In this document: positions 29,761 through 41,539 of the stretch, one piece after another
Position numbering within the stretch: position 1 is the first letter of the stretch
How the letters are laid out: every line of letters starts with the position of its first letter
NCBI RefSeq assembly: GCF_034702125.1
Contig: NC_085857.1
Coordinates: forward strand, 55,454,714 to 55,518,713
DNA from: Engraulis encrasicolus
Lineage: Eukaryota; Chordata; Actinopteri; Clupeiformes; Engraulidae
DNA: 64,000 bases
Direction of reading: 5' to 3'
Made by a program: the position numbers and the translations under genes
The notes under the pieces: generated by a model
The model's input: only the letters and a program-made list of their open reading frames with translations
The model's database searches: none
Told to the model about the DNA's origin: nothing

Positions 29761-31440
29761 TCTAGTTTCAGTTGCCAGAAGCCATGTCATGATCTCTTCT
29801 CTTGTTGGTATCTGGTAATGTTCTCTTTTAATGTTCTCATTGAGATCTTTGGGGTCTAAGCACACTCTTAACTCACCATTGGGTTTCTTTACACATGTAA
29901 TGGAGTTCACCCAGTCCGTCGGCTCCTCGATGGGCTGAATGACTCCCAGACCCACCATTCTGTCCAGTTCCTTTTTCAGGCTGTCACGGAGTGGCGCTGG
30001 TACTCTCCGTGGTGCGTGTATGACTGGCTTGGCATCACTTTTCAGCTGGATCTTGTATGTGAAGGGCAGTGTTCCTTGCCCTTTAAACATCCCTGGAAAC
30101 TGGCGCGCTATGTCTTTTGCTGTGTTCATGTTTGGCTCAATTTCACTGTTGAGCTGGAAGACTCTCTTCACTAGCCCCAGGTCCTCACATGCTCTGTCCC
30201 CCAGCAATGATTCGTGATCCTCTGGAACCACAACAAACATGAGGTGTTGTGCTTTGCCTTTCCCCTGTATTGTCAGCCGACACACCCCCTTGGTTTCAAT
30301 TGGCTGGCCATTGTATGTTTTCAGTGGGACCGTGCGGGTCTGAATTTTTGGCTTCTCTGTCAGTGCTTTAAGGTCTTTTACACTTATTAGGTTGGCCTTT
30401 GCCCCTGTGTCCAGTCTGAACACTACTACGGCTCCATTGACTAACAGAGGTGCCACCCATTTATCTGGCTGCACCGCATTTACTGCCAACCCTTTCTGTT
30501 CTCCACTGCCAGACTGTGTTTCCTTTGCCCCATCACGGACCATGTACACAAATTCTTCATCACTGGGCTCACTGTCTTCATTCACTACATGGACATTACG
30601 GCCCTTCTCCTTTGACATACACATTCTGGCATAGTGGTTCAGCCCGTGACATTTGGAGCATGTTTTCCCAAAAGCTGGGCACTGTCTGGGCTTGTGCTGG
30701 CCTCCACATCGTGTGCAGGTAAATTCTCTGTCTCTAGTCCTATCTTCTCTGTCGCCGCTCCTCGGTATTTTTCCTTTGCCCCTAACGTCCCTGAAACGAT
30801 CATTCCCGCGCCACTGTCCTTTGGAAACAACATCCACGTCCCCATGCATTTGCGCGGGCTGCTGGGCTATTGCTAGTTCTTTATCTTCGCCATCAAATTT
30901 TTCAGCATGTTGCTTAGTTAACTCCCTTGCCTGGCATATTTGCACAGCATTCTCCAGTTTTAGGTCGGCTTCACTCAGCAACTTTTCCCTGACTTTCTTG
31001 TCACGTACCCCAAACACAATCTGATCACGTATCAATGAATCCTTCAATGCACCGAAGTTGCATGTTCTAGCTTTTAGCTTGAGGTCGGTGAGGAAAACAT
31101 CGAACGTCTCCCCATCCCGTTGCATCCGAGATCTAAAGATGTACCTTTCGTAGGTCTCATTCTTTTTAGCCAGACAGTGATCATCAAACTTTTTCAGTAC
31201 TACGTCTAACTTGTTCTTGTCTTCCCTGCCGGTAAAAGTAAACGTATTGTATACCTCTATTGCTTCCGTCCCTGCAAGAGTTAGCAACAGTGCTACTTTC
31301 CTCTTCTGAGCGGACTCCTCCACATCGATCGCTGCCAGGTACAGCTCAAACTGCTGTTTAAACGTCCTCCAGTTGGCATCAAGGTTCCCTGTAAGCTTCA
31401 GAGCCGCTGGTGGCTTTATTGCATCCATTCCTGGTACCAT
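29755..31440 (-). pseudogene. gag, protease and start of RT of the gypsy element
   Basis: A 561-codon open frame. The first ~200 residues are gag capsid-like. Two zinc knuckles follow (CTRCGGQHKPRQC and CSKCHGLNHYARMC, about residues 235-275). The aspartic protease site is LDTGAKANLIS (about residue 345). The RT N-terminal part runs to PTREEIM. The frame stops at 29755 because a short deletion just after that point shifts it and removes RT motif A with its first catalytic Asp. The start ATG straddles the LTR/primer-site junction. Confidence 0.9.
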
Positions 31441-31613
31441 GTAAAGTTATGACTTGTAGAATAAAGGGATAAACCGTGTTCTCAGTCGGAGTCTTTATTT
31501 ACGTGGCTTCATGGTTTGCCTGTTACACTTGTTCTGGTGTCTTGCGTACAGTTCATGTATTACAGTGCCGTAACCACCACACTGCCACCCAGTGGTCATA
31601 TGATATCATTACA
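31440..31613 (-). repeat. 5' LTR of the gypsy element
   Basis: 174 bp, TG...CA, with AATAAA on the minus strand (in GTAAATAAAGACTCC). It differs from the other LTR by one base (cttcatGgtttg against cttcatAgtttg). Confidence 0.93.
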
Positions 31614-31759
31614 ATTGGGTATAATACGAGATTTCGTAATCACTTGGTGACACGGCGAACTTTATCAAATAGGCTATAAAAGCAAGCAATCACAATCCGT
31701 GTTTCGTTTCAAAGCGATTTCAAAATGTTTTTGAAGGCGGCGGCAACTGTGTTCAATGA

Positions 31760-32296
31760 CTGTTTTCAAAAGGGGCCCCCTCTATAAAAGACAAACTGGT
31801 CAAAAGTTACTTGCCAGACAGGAAAGAGAAAACATGGATACAAAAAGACCTCTACGGGACCTATAAGTGTGGATCATGTAAACACTGTGAGGGTATCATC
31901 CAGAGCAAAACCTTTTTAGATTTGAGAACAAAAAAGGAATACAAAACAAATGATTTTATTAACTGTAACTCTGAATATGTTGTTTACCGTTTGCTGTGTC
32001 CTTGTGGATGTTTTTATGTGGGGAGAACAAAGAGGAAATTAAAAGCACGTTTCTCAGAACACAAATATGCAATCAAGACAAACAATGAGGATTATCCAAT
32101 GGCCAAACATTATAGAGAAATTCATCAGAGTGACCCATCATCTTTAAAAGTACAGGGGATTGAAGTGATCAAGAAAACTGTACGGGGTGGGGACAGATTG
32201 AAAAGGTTGCTACAGAGAGAAACCTTTTGGATCTGGAGCTTCAAGGCAATGGAGCATCCAGGTCTTAATGAGGAAATGGACTACAGACCTTTTTAG
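31760..32296 (+). pseudogene. Penelope-like element endonuclease (GIY-YIG) fragment
   Basis: The open frame carries a Cys-rich linker (YKCGSCKHCEG) followed by a GIY-YIG nuclease: YVVYRLLCPCGCFYVGRTKR, then KARFSEH. This arrangement is typical of the C-terminal part of Neptune-type Penelope-like elements. It ends at a stop right after DYRPF. The reverse transcriptase upstream is absent, consistent with 5' truncation; the upstream bases to 31760 continue the frame (KLVKSYLP). Confidence 0.85.
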
Positions 32297-32329
32297 ATGC
32301 GTCCCACGCATCTCTATAAGAGGCTTTGG

Positions 32330-32392
32330 TGTCCGTCCGTCCGTCCGTCCGTCCGTCCCTCCGTCCGTCCGTCCGCCCTCCCGTGATGTGTT
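32330..32392. repeat. (GTCC)n microsatellite
   Basis: About 15 GTCC units with a few changes, immediately 3' of the Penelope-like frame. 32400-33680 contains no gene I can support. Confidence 0.85.
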
Positions 32393-33689
32393 TCCCTCCC
32401 GTGATGCGTTTCTGAATTGTGATTCCCTCCTGTGATTCCCTCTTGTGTCCACAAGGTGGCAGTCGCTCAGTTTTGGCCTGGAGCTCATGCGTGCAAACCA
32501 ACCGTGCTCTTTGCCAGTGAGAAAAACATGGCGGCACTTCCTGTTGATTTTCACATGAAAGTTTTGCTTAATTTAAAGTCCCTAAGCGACTATAAATGTT
32601 GTGGCTTCCATATATTGATGTAAAAGTGCCCCACGAAGAAATGAAGCACAACAAAGTTACTCCACATTACCATTTGACCACTCGTTTTTCTATGCTAACA
32701 GGGTAGCTAATGTAGCATTGTAAATGATCCAGGGAGAAAGGGGGAAATGTTGTGATTTCAGTCCGCCTGAGGCAACGATTTTCGTGGGGAAGATGACCTG
32801 CATCTCGGTGGCATTGAACCACGCCCCCGTGCCTTATTTGGCTCGCTCAGCACGTGCGTCCTCAGTCCAATCGCAATGCTTTATTTTCCCCAGACGTTTA
32901 ATCGCATTTAAGTGAAAGTGCCATGTATACACATCGCAAAATAACTCTTAATCCGATCTATTTAAATCGCATTTATTAAATCGGACTTAAAAACATCATG
33001 TACACGTAGCCAATGTCTCATTGATTAGTTTATGGAACTTACGGTTTGTCTGTTACGGTCCACGAAGACAATATCCACGTGAAAACGCAAACGCCTGCAA
33101 ACCACTGTTTTGACAGAAATACAGTTCACCTGTCGCCTACTCTGTTTTCTTCCCAAAGCGGCATTTAAAAGTATTCCATGAAATCCAACATCAACGTCAC
33201 TTCAAATAGGTGACAGCATCATGCTCACACATGAAATAACACTTCAGTGAGGGGGGGACATCACTGCTCTCATATTAAAGTGAAAAGAGAATTTCACATT
33301 TTAGTTTATTTAATGTAGGCCTATGCAAAATTGCAAATAGCCTATTCATTGAAATCTGTCCAGAAAGGGTTGTAATGTTTGCCTGTTTTTTATGTTTGTA
33401 ATTAAAAAAATAAAAAAAAATAAAAAAGTGATTTAAAAAAAAAAATAGCCTAACAAAAATAGAGATTTTATGTTAAAAAAAATGTGATATGGGATGGACC
33501 GATGGCCCCCCTAAGCTAAATTCGCCTTAGGTCCCCACATTGCTAAATGTAGTGTAAGGGATTATTTTGAAAAGACAGTAACATGTAATCAGCAATGCAT
33601 TACAGTTTTTCAGTAAATTGCCCAACACTGTTGAAATCCTATGGTACTTTTTCAAATCCAGGCTTATACAGTACATGGTAGGCTTATTG

Positions 33690-34150
33690 ATAAATTGCCT
33701 TGACAGGTTATGAGGAGGCCAAGGGGGCGTTTGGGCAAAAAAGGTTCAGAACGGGCATAGACGGACGCATCTGTTGTCCGCCTGTCGGACTTGTTTGTAA
33801 AATGTGTTCTTTTGTATTTTATCACTGCTATTGTACCCAGTATCTACTTTTTGAAATGTTTAATATACTGGATCTGCTATTTTTTGTAATTGTTTTCAAG
33901 TACCTGTTTGAGGGGGCGGGTCTTAGCTACACTTAAGTCTGTGGTGGGGGAGGTGCACTAATTGTGGGCAATCAACTAGTCAACAGGTGGAATGTTTGTC
34001 TAACAAAAGGCTTCACTGTGTCAGTATCACTATGCCCTGAAGAAGGCTCAACTGCCGCTACGCGTGGGCAATTTTAAAAGTCCTTAATGGACATGTCATA
34101 ATAATAAAGACATTTTAACTATACTTTTTGGAGTGCCTTGGTGAAGAAAA
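33690..34150. repeat. hAT MITE fragment and 'CTGAAGAAGGC' repeat end
   Basis: 33700-33755 has the 'aggccaagggggcgtttg' end of the hAT family. 34030-34150 has CCTGAAGAAGGCTCAACTGC, a polyadenylation-like AATAAAGAC and 'ttggagtgccttgg'. The last motif recurs inverted near 8350-8400 (ccaaggcactcc) and near 22675 (ccaaggcacac). Probably fragments of one dispersed family; the class is uncertain. 34150-35300 is without recognisable features. Confidence 0.45.
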
Positions 34151-35329
34151 GTTTTTTCTCTTTTCAAGCAACTTTTTTGGCGGCAACTGTGTGTTGGTGA
34201 AATCTGGTGAAGTCTGTTGGTCAATTAGCTCAACCTCGACTGGTTGATGCGCTGAGCAGAGCAGGTGGGTCTAATTAGGCCTACTGATTGACCCTAATTA
34301 GGACAGGTTTGTTCTGAATTTAAGACACGCATGGTGACAACCTCGGTTTGCAACTGAGCGGCCAGCAACACGATGGAACGCGCACCAACGAAGAGGTGCA
34401 CTTAAAAATTCACAGGGCATGGGACAAAAGCTCTAAATAGATTATCGGTAAGCTCTCTGGACTCTGTTTTTATCTTCAAGTATAGCCAAGCAGTAGCCTC
34501 CACAATGAGAGCCGTTAGGCAACCCAACAGCAAAATAATTATATATCCTAAAATACAAGGCCATGGCCGTCTTGGTAGGCCTAACAATTAGTTTAGCTTG
34601 ACACAGAAAATGAACACAAACCATGCAAGCAACAAGACTATATTTTCTTTCATGTTAGGCTGTTCCAGCATTGCACTGTGTAGAGCTCTGTCCACGCTGC
34701 TAAATGTGCCCTCACTGCTTGCACCTGCTGCACCAGCATCAAAAAGGGTTTCTCCCTCCAAATTAAAATGAGTGATGTAGTCACAGTAAAATCATATTAG
34801 GCCTAGGCCTACTGTAGAAATTGTACATCTCTGGTATAGGCCATATCTCAGGTAGGCCCTAGAGGCCTGGCTAGTGTCGGCCAGACGCTAGTAGGCTAAG
34901 GCCTAAATTGTTTCCAAGTTTGTTAATGGTTTTTGTAGGCTAACTCTTTTTTTATCAAATTAGTTTGATTTCATTTAGTTTCCTTTGTCATTTATGTTAG
35001 TAGTGTCTAAAGTAGGGCCTACATGGTCTTCAAAGGGCTAATGGATAAAAGTAAACGGCTCAGTGTTTTCAGTTTATGTTTATTCAACAACTTGCTGATC
35101 TTATTGAATGCTTGTTTGGTAACATTTCGACCTGGTTGATGCATTAAGTTTAAAATATACTTGCCTTCAAGATTTTTTCAAGTACAATTACCAAGTGATT
35201 AAAACCTAGGTTGCTTGTCTTTAACATTTGTTGCCCATTTATCTTGAACTTAGTGGAGGCCATGCATTTAGATGTTATATGTAAATAATGACTCAGAAAG
35301 ATTAACTTATTTTTTTGTGTGCGTGTTTA

Positions 35330-36400
35330 TATGTTTAAAAGTTTTTTCACCTATTCTGGTCTAGGCCTACTCTTCTATTACTGATAGGGCCTACTACTTC
35401 AAGTCAACTACTTCAAAACATTAATGGCACTGAAATCACTAAAGACAAGACGAGTGGAATCCTCTGTCCATCCTACAGTCCTTCTCTTTCAAGTGCGGGG
35501 AAACCCAGTGCTGACATACACTTGACAGTGAAAAACCACCAGAGTGGAAAACAGATGCACCATTGGAAACCGACGACTGCCAGTGCATCACCAGTGAGTC
35601 ATCTGCCAGTGGACCACCATCTAACCAGTGCAACACCCGGCTGACCAGTGAGGCAACTGACCAGTGGACAACCTCCTGCTGCCACTGACCAAGACGCAAC
35701 GACTCCACTCACACATGACCCAACAGAGAGGGAAGACGCCTGACAAAAGAAAAAAAAGTAAAATACAAGAAAATGTATGGAAAGAAACCTCAGAATACAA
35801 AAACAAAGAAGAATGGCAAAGTTATTAGAGGAACTGAAAACACAGCAAACCACTTTGAAGGCCTGTAGCCGCCCTCCACACATAACTCACCAGTTGCTTG
35901 GTCTCTGTATACAACAAGCCTGTCAGTGGTTGTGTTTGGGAAGTTGATGCCGCCTTGAACTTCCAGGCACAGGCTCAGCAACTCGCTTTCCATTTTGCTA
36001 ACGGTGATGATGCTGGATTAAGGTACTGCCTCCCACTTTGCTTCATCTCCCCTCTTGACATTTAGGAAGCGTTTAGCTGCTCTCCATGTCTATGCAACTG
36101 TCCTAGCTAGCCGTCTTAGACAGCTGAAGCGCCTTTTGTGTAATAGCTCTTGGACTGCTGGTACTGTTGGTTGTGTAGTTCTAGACTTGGACTGTGTGCT
36201 TGTCCTGGGCAGCAATTGGGTGTTGTGCCCTCAGCTGACTTCGGATGAGTACTGCAGTGAATATTTTCTTCTGTATTCTAGTTACATTGTCTTTTGCTTG
36301 TGTAGCAATGTATTTGACTGTCTTTGTTGGCCACTCACCCTCAGGAAGCTGAAGGAACTGTGTACCGGACTGCCACTCTGAACTTTCATATAGGTTATCA
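35330..36400 (-). pseudogene. BEL/Pao fragment, duplicated unit 1, post-RNase H spacer region
   Basis: Matches 44760-45478 at many positions (for example 'gccactgaccaag.c.caacg', 'actccactcacacatg') and continues into sequence matching 48145-48330. No intact domain. The minus-strand orientation is deduced from the adjoining RNase H part. Short CACCAGTG-type repeats fill 35530-35680. Confidence 0.6.
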
Positions 36401-36540
36401 GGACTGGTCCCTCAGTTGATGTCTGTTATGCCTGGCTAAGTGGGAGAGAGTTTGGAGTTCTTATTTTCTTAACTTAGCAAAAGTTGTTTTTTGTAGCAGA
36501 TTTAACACTTCAAACAATTAAACTAGCCATGTTTATCACT

Positions 36541-37300
36541 TAGTCATGTTATTGGAATTCTTCTTTGGAATCCACCACCAATCTCTGATATCAGTGCTGC
36601 TCTGGAGTTCGCCAACTCTGTTTGCGTAGAGGGTTTGTTATTCATAACTTTCATGCTGTATGGCACCCAAGATGTTCTGGCTGTCGAACTGGTGATTCCA
36701 CTTCTTGACCTCGATTCGGCAGTGCTTCTAGAAGTAGTTCTTCAGCTGTGCTGCAAAGACTGCTCCGCAAATCTTTGCCTTCACGAGGTCACCTTTGTTG
36801 TTCAAGAGGGGTCAGCTTGGCCTCGTCCTCAACCAGCTTCACAAAGACACGTGGCTGCAGCTCCACCGCAGTTACAGCCCAGACCATGTGCAATCGCCTT
36901 CTCTGATGACAGTGAGCATGCATATGGTGCTTTCAGTTGGGTCTGATGGTGTGAGACTTGTTCAGCAAGCTCAGAGATGATGCCATAAAGCTCCTTGAAG
37001 AGAATGCTGAACTGAGCCAAGGCAGCATTCCAAGTGTCTGCTGCATAGTGCATGACTTTTGCCTCTTGGAAGGCCCTGCGGTCATGATGGTCCCCCTCTT
37101 GTTTTGTTGGGGCTTGGCTTAACAGCTCTCTTCTGGTGAGTGGTTCTGGTGTTTGACCTCTCAGCTCTCTTGGCTTTCAGCAAGTCCTGGCCGAGGCACA
37201 TTTTTTTCTTCTTGGAGAAGTTGACCGCAACATACCATACAACTTCTCATCTTCGATGGTGTAGCCAAGGCCTTGGGCTTTATCCTCTTCTCTTTATCCT
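36541..37300 (-). pseudogene. BEL/Pao RT-RNase H fragment, unit 1
   Basis: On the minus strand it shows diverged pieces of the RT end and RNase H that read cleanly in the copy at 48116-49130 (WWW-IPG, DSQ, AKLTPL). Frameshifts and stops are frequent. A 26-bp segment (36893-36918) is inverted relative to the other copy. Confidence 0.7.
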
Positions 37301-37339
37301 CGTCTCTCTTTGAGGTGCTTGCATGAAGTCAGGCTGGTA

Positions 37340-38650
37340 GCCTTCTGTGCAGGCACAGTTGGCAAGATCCAGAGCAGCACTGACTTCAGACAGGTGGTGG
37401 ATTCCGGGTGTGTGGGTGTGCTGGACGTCATCACTTGGTGGGGGGGTCCCTCCTGATGGTCTGGCTGGGGGTTCAGAGTGGCAGTCTGGTCCGCGGTTTC
37501 TTCGGCTTGGCCAACGGGGTCAGCGAAATGCGTTGCTGCACAGGTGGGGAGGTGGTGTCACTGGAATGTGGAGGAGGGCATTCACTACAGTGCTCGTCCG
37601 GGGTCAGTTGGGGACACTGCACCTGATTCTGTTCTGAGCTGGCGTGCGGTCTGGGTCTGGGGCTCCACCGCCAGCAGTGGCAGTGGTCCAGGAACTATTA
37701 GATGAAAGGCTCTTAGGCAATTTGGGGCGGCTGGTTGGGGCAGTTGCATGGACATGGGGAGCGGCTGAGCGGTTCCTGGGTGTCGAGAAGGGGAATTGGG
37801 CAGGGTGGGAGGCAGTACCTTCATCCGGCACCATCACTGTCATTGTGTTCCTTGGCCTGTGCCTGGTGGTGCAGGAGGGTGTCAACTTCCTGGACACGGC
37901 CAATGGCGGGCTTGTTATGTCCAGGGGCCCGTTTCCTCATGTGGAGGGCCTGGGTCTCCACTCTCCTAGCGCAAGAAGCACACAGTAAGGGGCATGACGG
38001 AGTGGAAGGAACTCTGATCACCAAGGCTCTCTCTCTCATCTGCAGCGAAGGAAGAATCCTGGCCCAAAAAGCAATTGACTATTGTATTGTCTGCCAGAAG
38101 AAATGTGTCAAAACCTGTCAGCAAATCATGGGTGACTTACCTGAAGAGTGTAAATCCAGCTGCACCATTCCAGTTCACGTCAATCGACCTGTTCAGACCA
38201 TATCAAGTGAAGGATGACGTCAAAGGGAGAACAAACATGAGTGTTTTGGGCCTATTATTCTTCTCCATGCCAAGCCGAGTCATCCGTGTCAATCTGGCAA
38301 AACACCCTGACCCTTCCTCCGACCAGAGATTGACTTGGAACCGTGGTCATCTGCAAAAGATCTGGTCCGATCCCGGAACGAACGCCATTTGGGCGGAAGC
38401 TGTCCTGGAAGAAATGTGTGCTTACCTGACACCGCAACACCAAGAACCAATTGAATAGTATGCTGTTAGTAATGGTACCTGCTGGATGTGGAGACTCCGG
38501 CCTGTCGATTCACCACACCGGTATGGCCCTGCCGGAAGCTGCTGTCAAGGTCGCAAAAAGTCTTGGTGGAGGATGCCTTCCCTTCAGTGATTTCCTGACC
38601 GTGCTTAAGCTAGCCGCCAACCTTGCCGATGAAAGGCCAATGGATGTCTG
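37340..38650 (+). pseudogene. BEL/Pao RNase H end, spacer and integrase, unit 1
   Basis: Plus-strand remnants in order: an RNase H C-terminal piece (GSEWQSGPRF near 37475), a Gly/Pro-rich spacer, an integrase zinc domain (DYCIVCQKKCVKTCQQIMGD at about 38075), the core start (FQFTSIDLF, KDDVKG), SDPGTN (DDE acid), a PEAAVKVAKSL stretch (third acid), and FLTVLKLAANLADERP. Frame changes separate the pieces. It ends inside what looks like the last bases of an aquaporin exon 3 (TTCATGAG near 38653). Confidence 0.8.
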
Positions 38651-38943
38651 AGTTCATGAGTCGTGAGTACTAAATCACCCCAAACACATACAGTGTACAC
38701 ATACAGTGTACATTTTACATTAAAACATACTTATACTCTCCCATTGTTTGTAAACTACTTTCAGGCCAGATATAATTCCTTCACTGTTAGTGTGTCAAGA
38801 AGTGTTCCATTAAATTAGTTATTAGCTTACATTATGTATTGGTCTTTGCAGAATGTGCCATGCACTGCATGTTCTGTCTTACTCCGATGCTTCTGCAGCT
38901 CACATGTAACTATAATGGTTTCTGTTCTTCCCTCCTCCTGCAG

Positions 38944-39070
38944 GTGTACTGGGTAGGTCCCACAAGATCAGTGGTGCTATGGGTGCCATCACATACGACT
39001 TTATGCTCTTCTCCCAAATGTGTGGCCTGGCCAAAAACTAGCCACCGTGAAAGGGAGCCGCTTTCTGCTG
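38944..39070 (+). pseudogene. mip-like: Aquaporin-0-like exon 4, copy A
   Basis: After an acceptor (cctcctgcag) comes VYWVGP, a frameshift, then ISGAMGAITYDFMLF, as in the last transmembrane segment of MIP/AQP0, and a stop (KN*). The following bases (ccgtgaaagggagccg) correspond to the ATLKGSR stretch in another frame. The upstream sequence 38700-38940 is intron 3, also present in copies C and D. Confidence 0.8.
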
Positions 39071-39194
39071 ATTCCTGTCTTGGACATGATTTCAACAGCT
39101 CAAATGTCAGGTGTGCGTTTTGTCATTTTTTCCCCTTCAAATTATAACGTGCTGTTTAGAACCTCTATTTGTCATTACTGCACCCCCATGCTAG

Positions 39195-39535
39195 CCTGTT
39201 TCCTACCAGACCTCTAGTGCTCTGGAGCCCCCTGGTGGCCCTCCAAACACACACATCGGTCTGGGAGCATGTGGCAGGATTCAGGACTCAAAAAATAATG
39301 CCGAGCATGTATCACTTCAATATCACTGGCAGCTCACATTGAGGAGTCACAGGTCATATTATAGACCATATTGACGCTTTAGAGATCAACAGAAAATGGT
39401 TTTGAAAGAATTTGTTGATATTGAAGCAATAAATGCTGCGATTATTTTTTGACTGTAGAAATGGAATCCTGCTACATGCTCCCAGACCTAGTAGTTGAGC
39501 TCACAAAGCTGTGCAGAACTACAGGTCGGGCAAGA
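39195..39535. repeat. Dispersed repeat with 23-bp inverted segment
   Basis: GTCTGGGAGCATGTGGCAGG (39258) returns inverted as cctgctacatgctcccagac at 39466-39485. Shares 'agacctagtagt(t/g)gag' with 5530-5740. 39540-39870 has nothing recognisable. Confidence 0.5.
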
Positions 39536-39877
39536 GCCAGGCAACCCCCATGCCATCATAGATGCTGACTTTTGAACTAAGCGCTAAAACATGTTCAATG
39601 GTCCATTTTCACTGCATCTTGACTTATAATGTGCAAGACAATTTTTTAAATAAAGAATGACATGGCAGGAATGACTTCTGTAACCAAAGGGCAGTTTACT
39701 GTCTTCTGGGTCTATTTCAAATGAGATCGGGTGCATAGACTAAATCCTTTTCATAATTTTGTACTCATTCAGAATTCTTAATATGGTCAGGTTTTCACAA
39801 GAGTGCCGGAGTAAGACTACAGACAATATGAATTTAATGATCTCATGACTCAGCCTTTGTCTGACTGTTTTCCAACA

Positions 39878-40242
39878 TTAAAGGTACACTGTGTGAGATT
39901 TTCAGTTGTTCATTTCCAGAATTCATGCTACCCATTCACTAATGTTAGCTTTTTCATGGATACTTACCACCACCATGAAATTCTAAGGATTCATTATGAC
40001 TGAAAAAATTGCACTTTTCTTACATGGAAAGGGGGATCTTCTCCATGGTCCGCCATTTTGAATTTCCAGAAATAGCCATTTTTAGCTGCAAAAAAGACTC
40101 TACTTGGACCATACTAGAAAAGCTGCAAAAATGACTCTACTTGGACCATACTAGAAAATATGTGTTTATTACTTAGTAAACTTTCATGTAAAGATCACAT
40201 TTGGCAATAGGCAGCCCAGTTTCAATGAGCAGCATAGTTGCT
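39878..40242 (+). mobile_element. MITE of the AAAGG-ACACTGTG family
   Basis: Begins TTAAAGGTACACTGTGTGAG and contains 'ccatggtccgccattttgaa'. The right end is truncated. 'gaaaagctgcaaaaatgactctacttggaccatacta' is locally duplicated at about 40080-40150. Other copies: 42068, 56376 and 58690. Confidence 0.75.
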
Positions 40243-40533
40243 GCATAATATCCATGTAAAAAGACCATGTTATTCATTTTGAAATGTTCTTCCTTGTGTT
40301 TTTTTAAGCTTATTTGGATGTTTATTACATTTCACTGATCCCCATCCCAACATATTTGAGACCTGTTGCAGTTATCTAATTTGAATTGAGCACATATGTT
40401 CCGTAAGCACATATTTTCTGAAAAATGCACATGCTTCTTTCTCTACATGTCCAGAGCGCAACGATATCCATGCTTCCTTACCTTTTTACATTAAATTTAA
40501 TACTCAACTCTGAACAATATTTATTTGTTTCAG

Positions 40534-40604
40534 ATGTTCTACACTGGAGCCCTTTCAGATCCGCTGCCCCTGCTATGTTCATGAGGAACTTCATGAACCA
40601 CTGG
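40534..40604 (+). pseudogene. mip-like: Aquaporin-0-like exon 3, copy B
   Basis: Acceptor ttgtttcag, then MFYTGA, a loss that removes the MNPA motif and shifts the frame, then APAMFMRNFMNHW. The donor is GAGAAA instead of GTAAG, so the splice site is lost. About 200 bp of upstream intron is shared with copy C. Confidence 0.8.
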
Positions 40605-40627
40605 GAGAAAAAATAAAAAAAATATAT

Positions 40628-40900
40628 ATATACACAGCTGTGGCAAAAATTGAGACCCCCTGGAAATTTCCAGTTTTTCTGGTCTTACTACTTATTGGCA
40701 TGTGCCAGTAACATTAACATTGTTGTTTCATTTTAGGAACATTTCCTCAAATCTCAAATGAAAAAAGTAATTTATAGCATTTATTTGTATGTACAATCCT
40801 GTTTTGCAGAAAGTTACAAATGGTCAAAATAACACAAAACATGCAATTTTTTCAGACCTCAAAAAATCCAAAGAAAACAAGATGATATTCACTTTAAAAC
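40628..40900. mobile_element. Tc1/mariner-like end fragment
   Basis: Starts in TA repeats followed by ACAGCTGTGGCAAAAATTGA, a Tc1-like terminus, and continues with AT-rich sequence inside intron 3 of mip copy B. The other end was not identified. Confidence 0.4.
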
Positions 40901-41035
40901 AACAAAGTTGCTGAGTTTTGTTTGATGTCTTGTGTCTCATGCACTGCATGACTTAAGATTGTTCTTTCTTGCTCCGATGTCTCTGCAGCTCACATGTAAC
41001 TACAATATGGTTTCTGTTCTTCCCTCCTCCTGCAG

Positions 41036-41172
41036 GTGTACTGGGTAGGTCCCAGAACCTGATCGTGATCCAGATCGGTGGTGCAATGGGCGCCATCGTG
41101 TACGACTTAATGCTCTTCCTCTGCATGCACGGCCTGGCCGAGAAGCTAGCCACCCTGAAAGGCAGCCGGTCT
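41036..41172 (+). pseudogene. mip-like: Aquaporin-0-like exon 4, copy B
   Basis: Reads GVLGRSQNL (the frame shifts near VGP), then GGAMGAIVYDLMLFLCMHGL and AEKLATLKGSR, clearly the MIP/AQP0 last helix and start of the C-terminal tail. The tail itself is cut and replaced by the 'cttggacatgatttcaacagctcaaatg' sequence seen also after copy A. Confidence 0.85.
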
Positions 41173-41539
41173 TGGACATGATTTTAACAGCTCAAATGGT
41201 AGGTGTGTGTTTCGTCATTTTCTTCCTTCCAATTATAATAACTGGCTGGCTTCTTATGCTGTGTAAAACGAATATCTGTCTTTCAGTGAGTGAGGAGATC
41301 TCAATGAATGCATTACTGCACCCCCATGCTGTAATTGTTGGAGTGCCCAAGTAAGACTACAGACAATATGTATTTAATGATCTCACAATGATCTATACAA
41401 TGATTTTAATGACAGAAATATGTCTTGTATACACACAATCTTGTTAATTCAAAGGAAATTCAATATTTTTTTTAATTTTTCTACTGTTATCCATATTGAA
41501 ATGTTCTTTGTGGTTTGCTACATTTCAGTGATCCCCGTC

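Larger units (their letters stand above)
26849..31613 (-). mobile_element. Ty3/gypsy LTR retrotransposon, recent but disrupted
   Basis: Two 174-bp LTRs (26849-27022, 31440-31613) begin TG, end CA and differ at one position. The element reads on the minus strand in the order gag (CCHC), protease, RT, RNase H, integrase, which is the Ty3/gypsy order. The primer site TGGTACCAGGAATGG directly follows the 5' LTR, and the polypurine tract CAGAGAAAGGAGGA precedes the 3' LTR. No matching target duplication was found (gattat / attggg). Pol is split by a deletion and a frameshift, so this copy is not autonomous. Confidence 0.93.
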
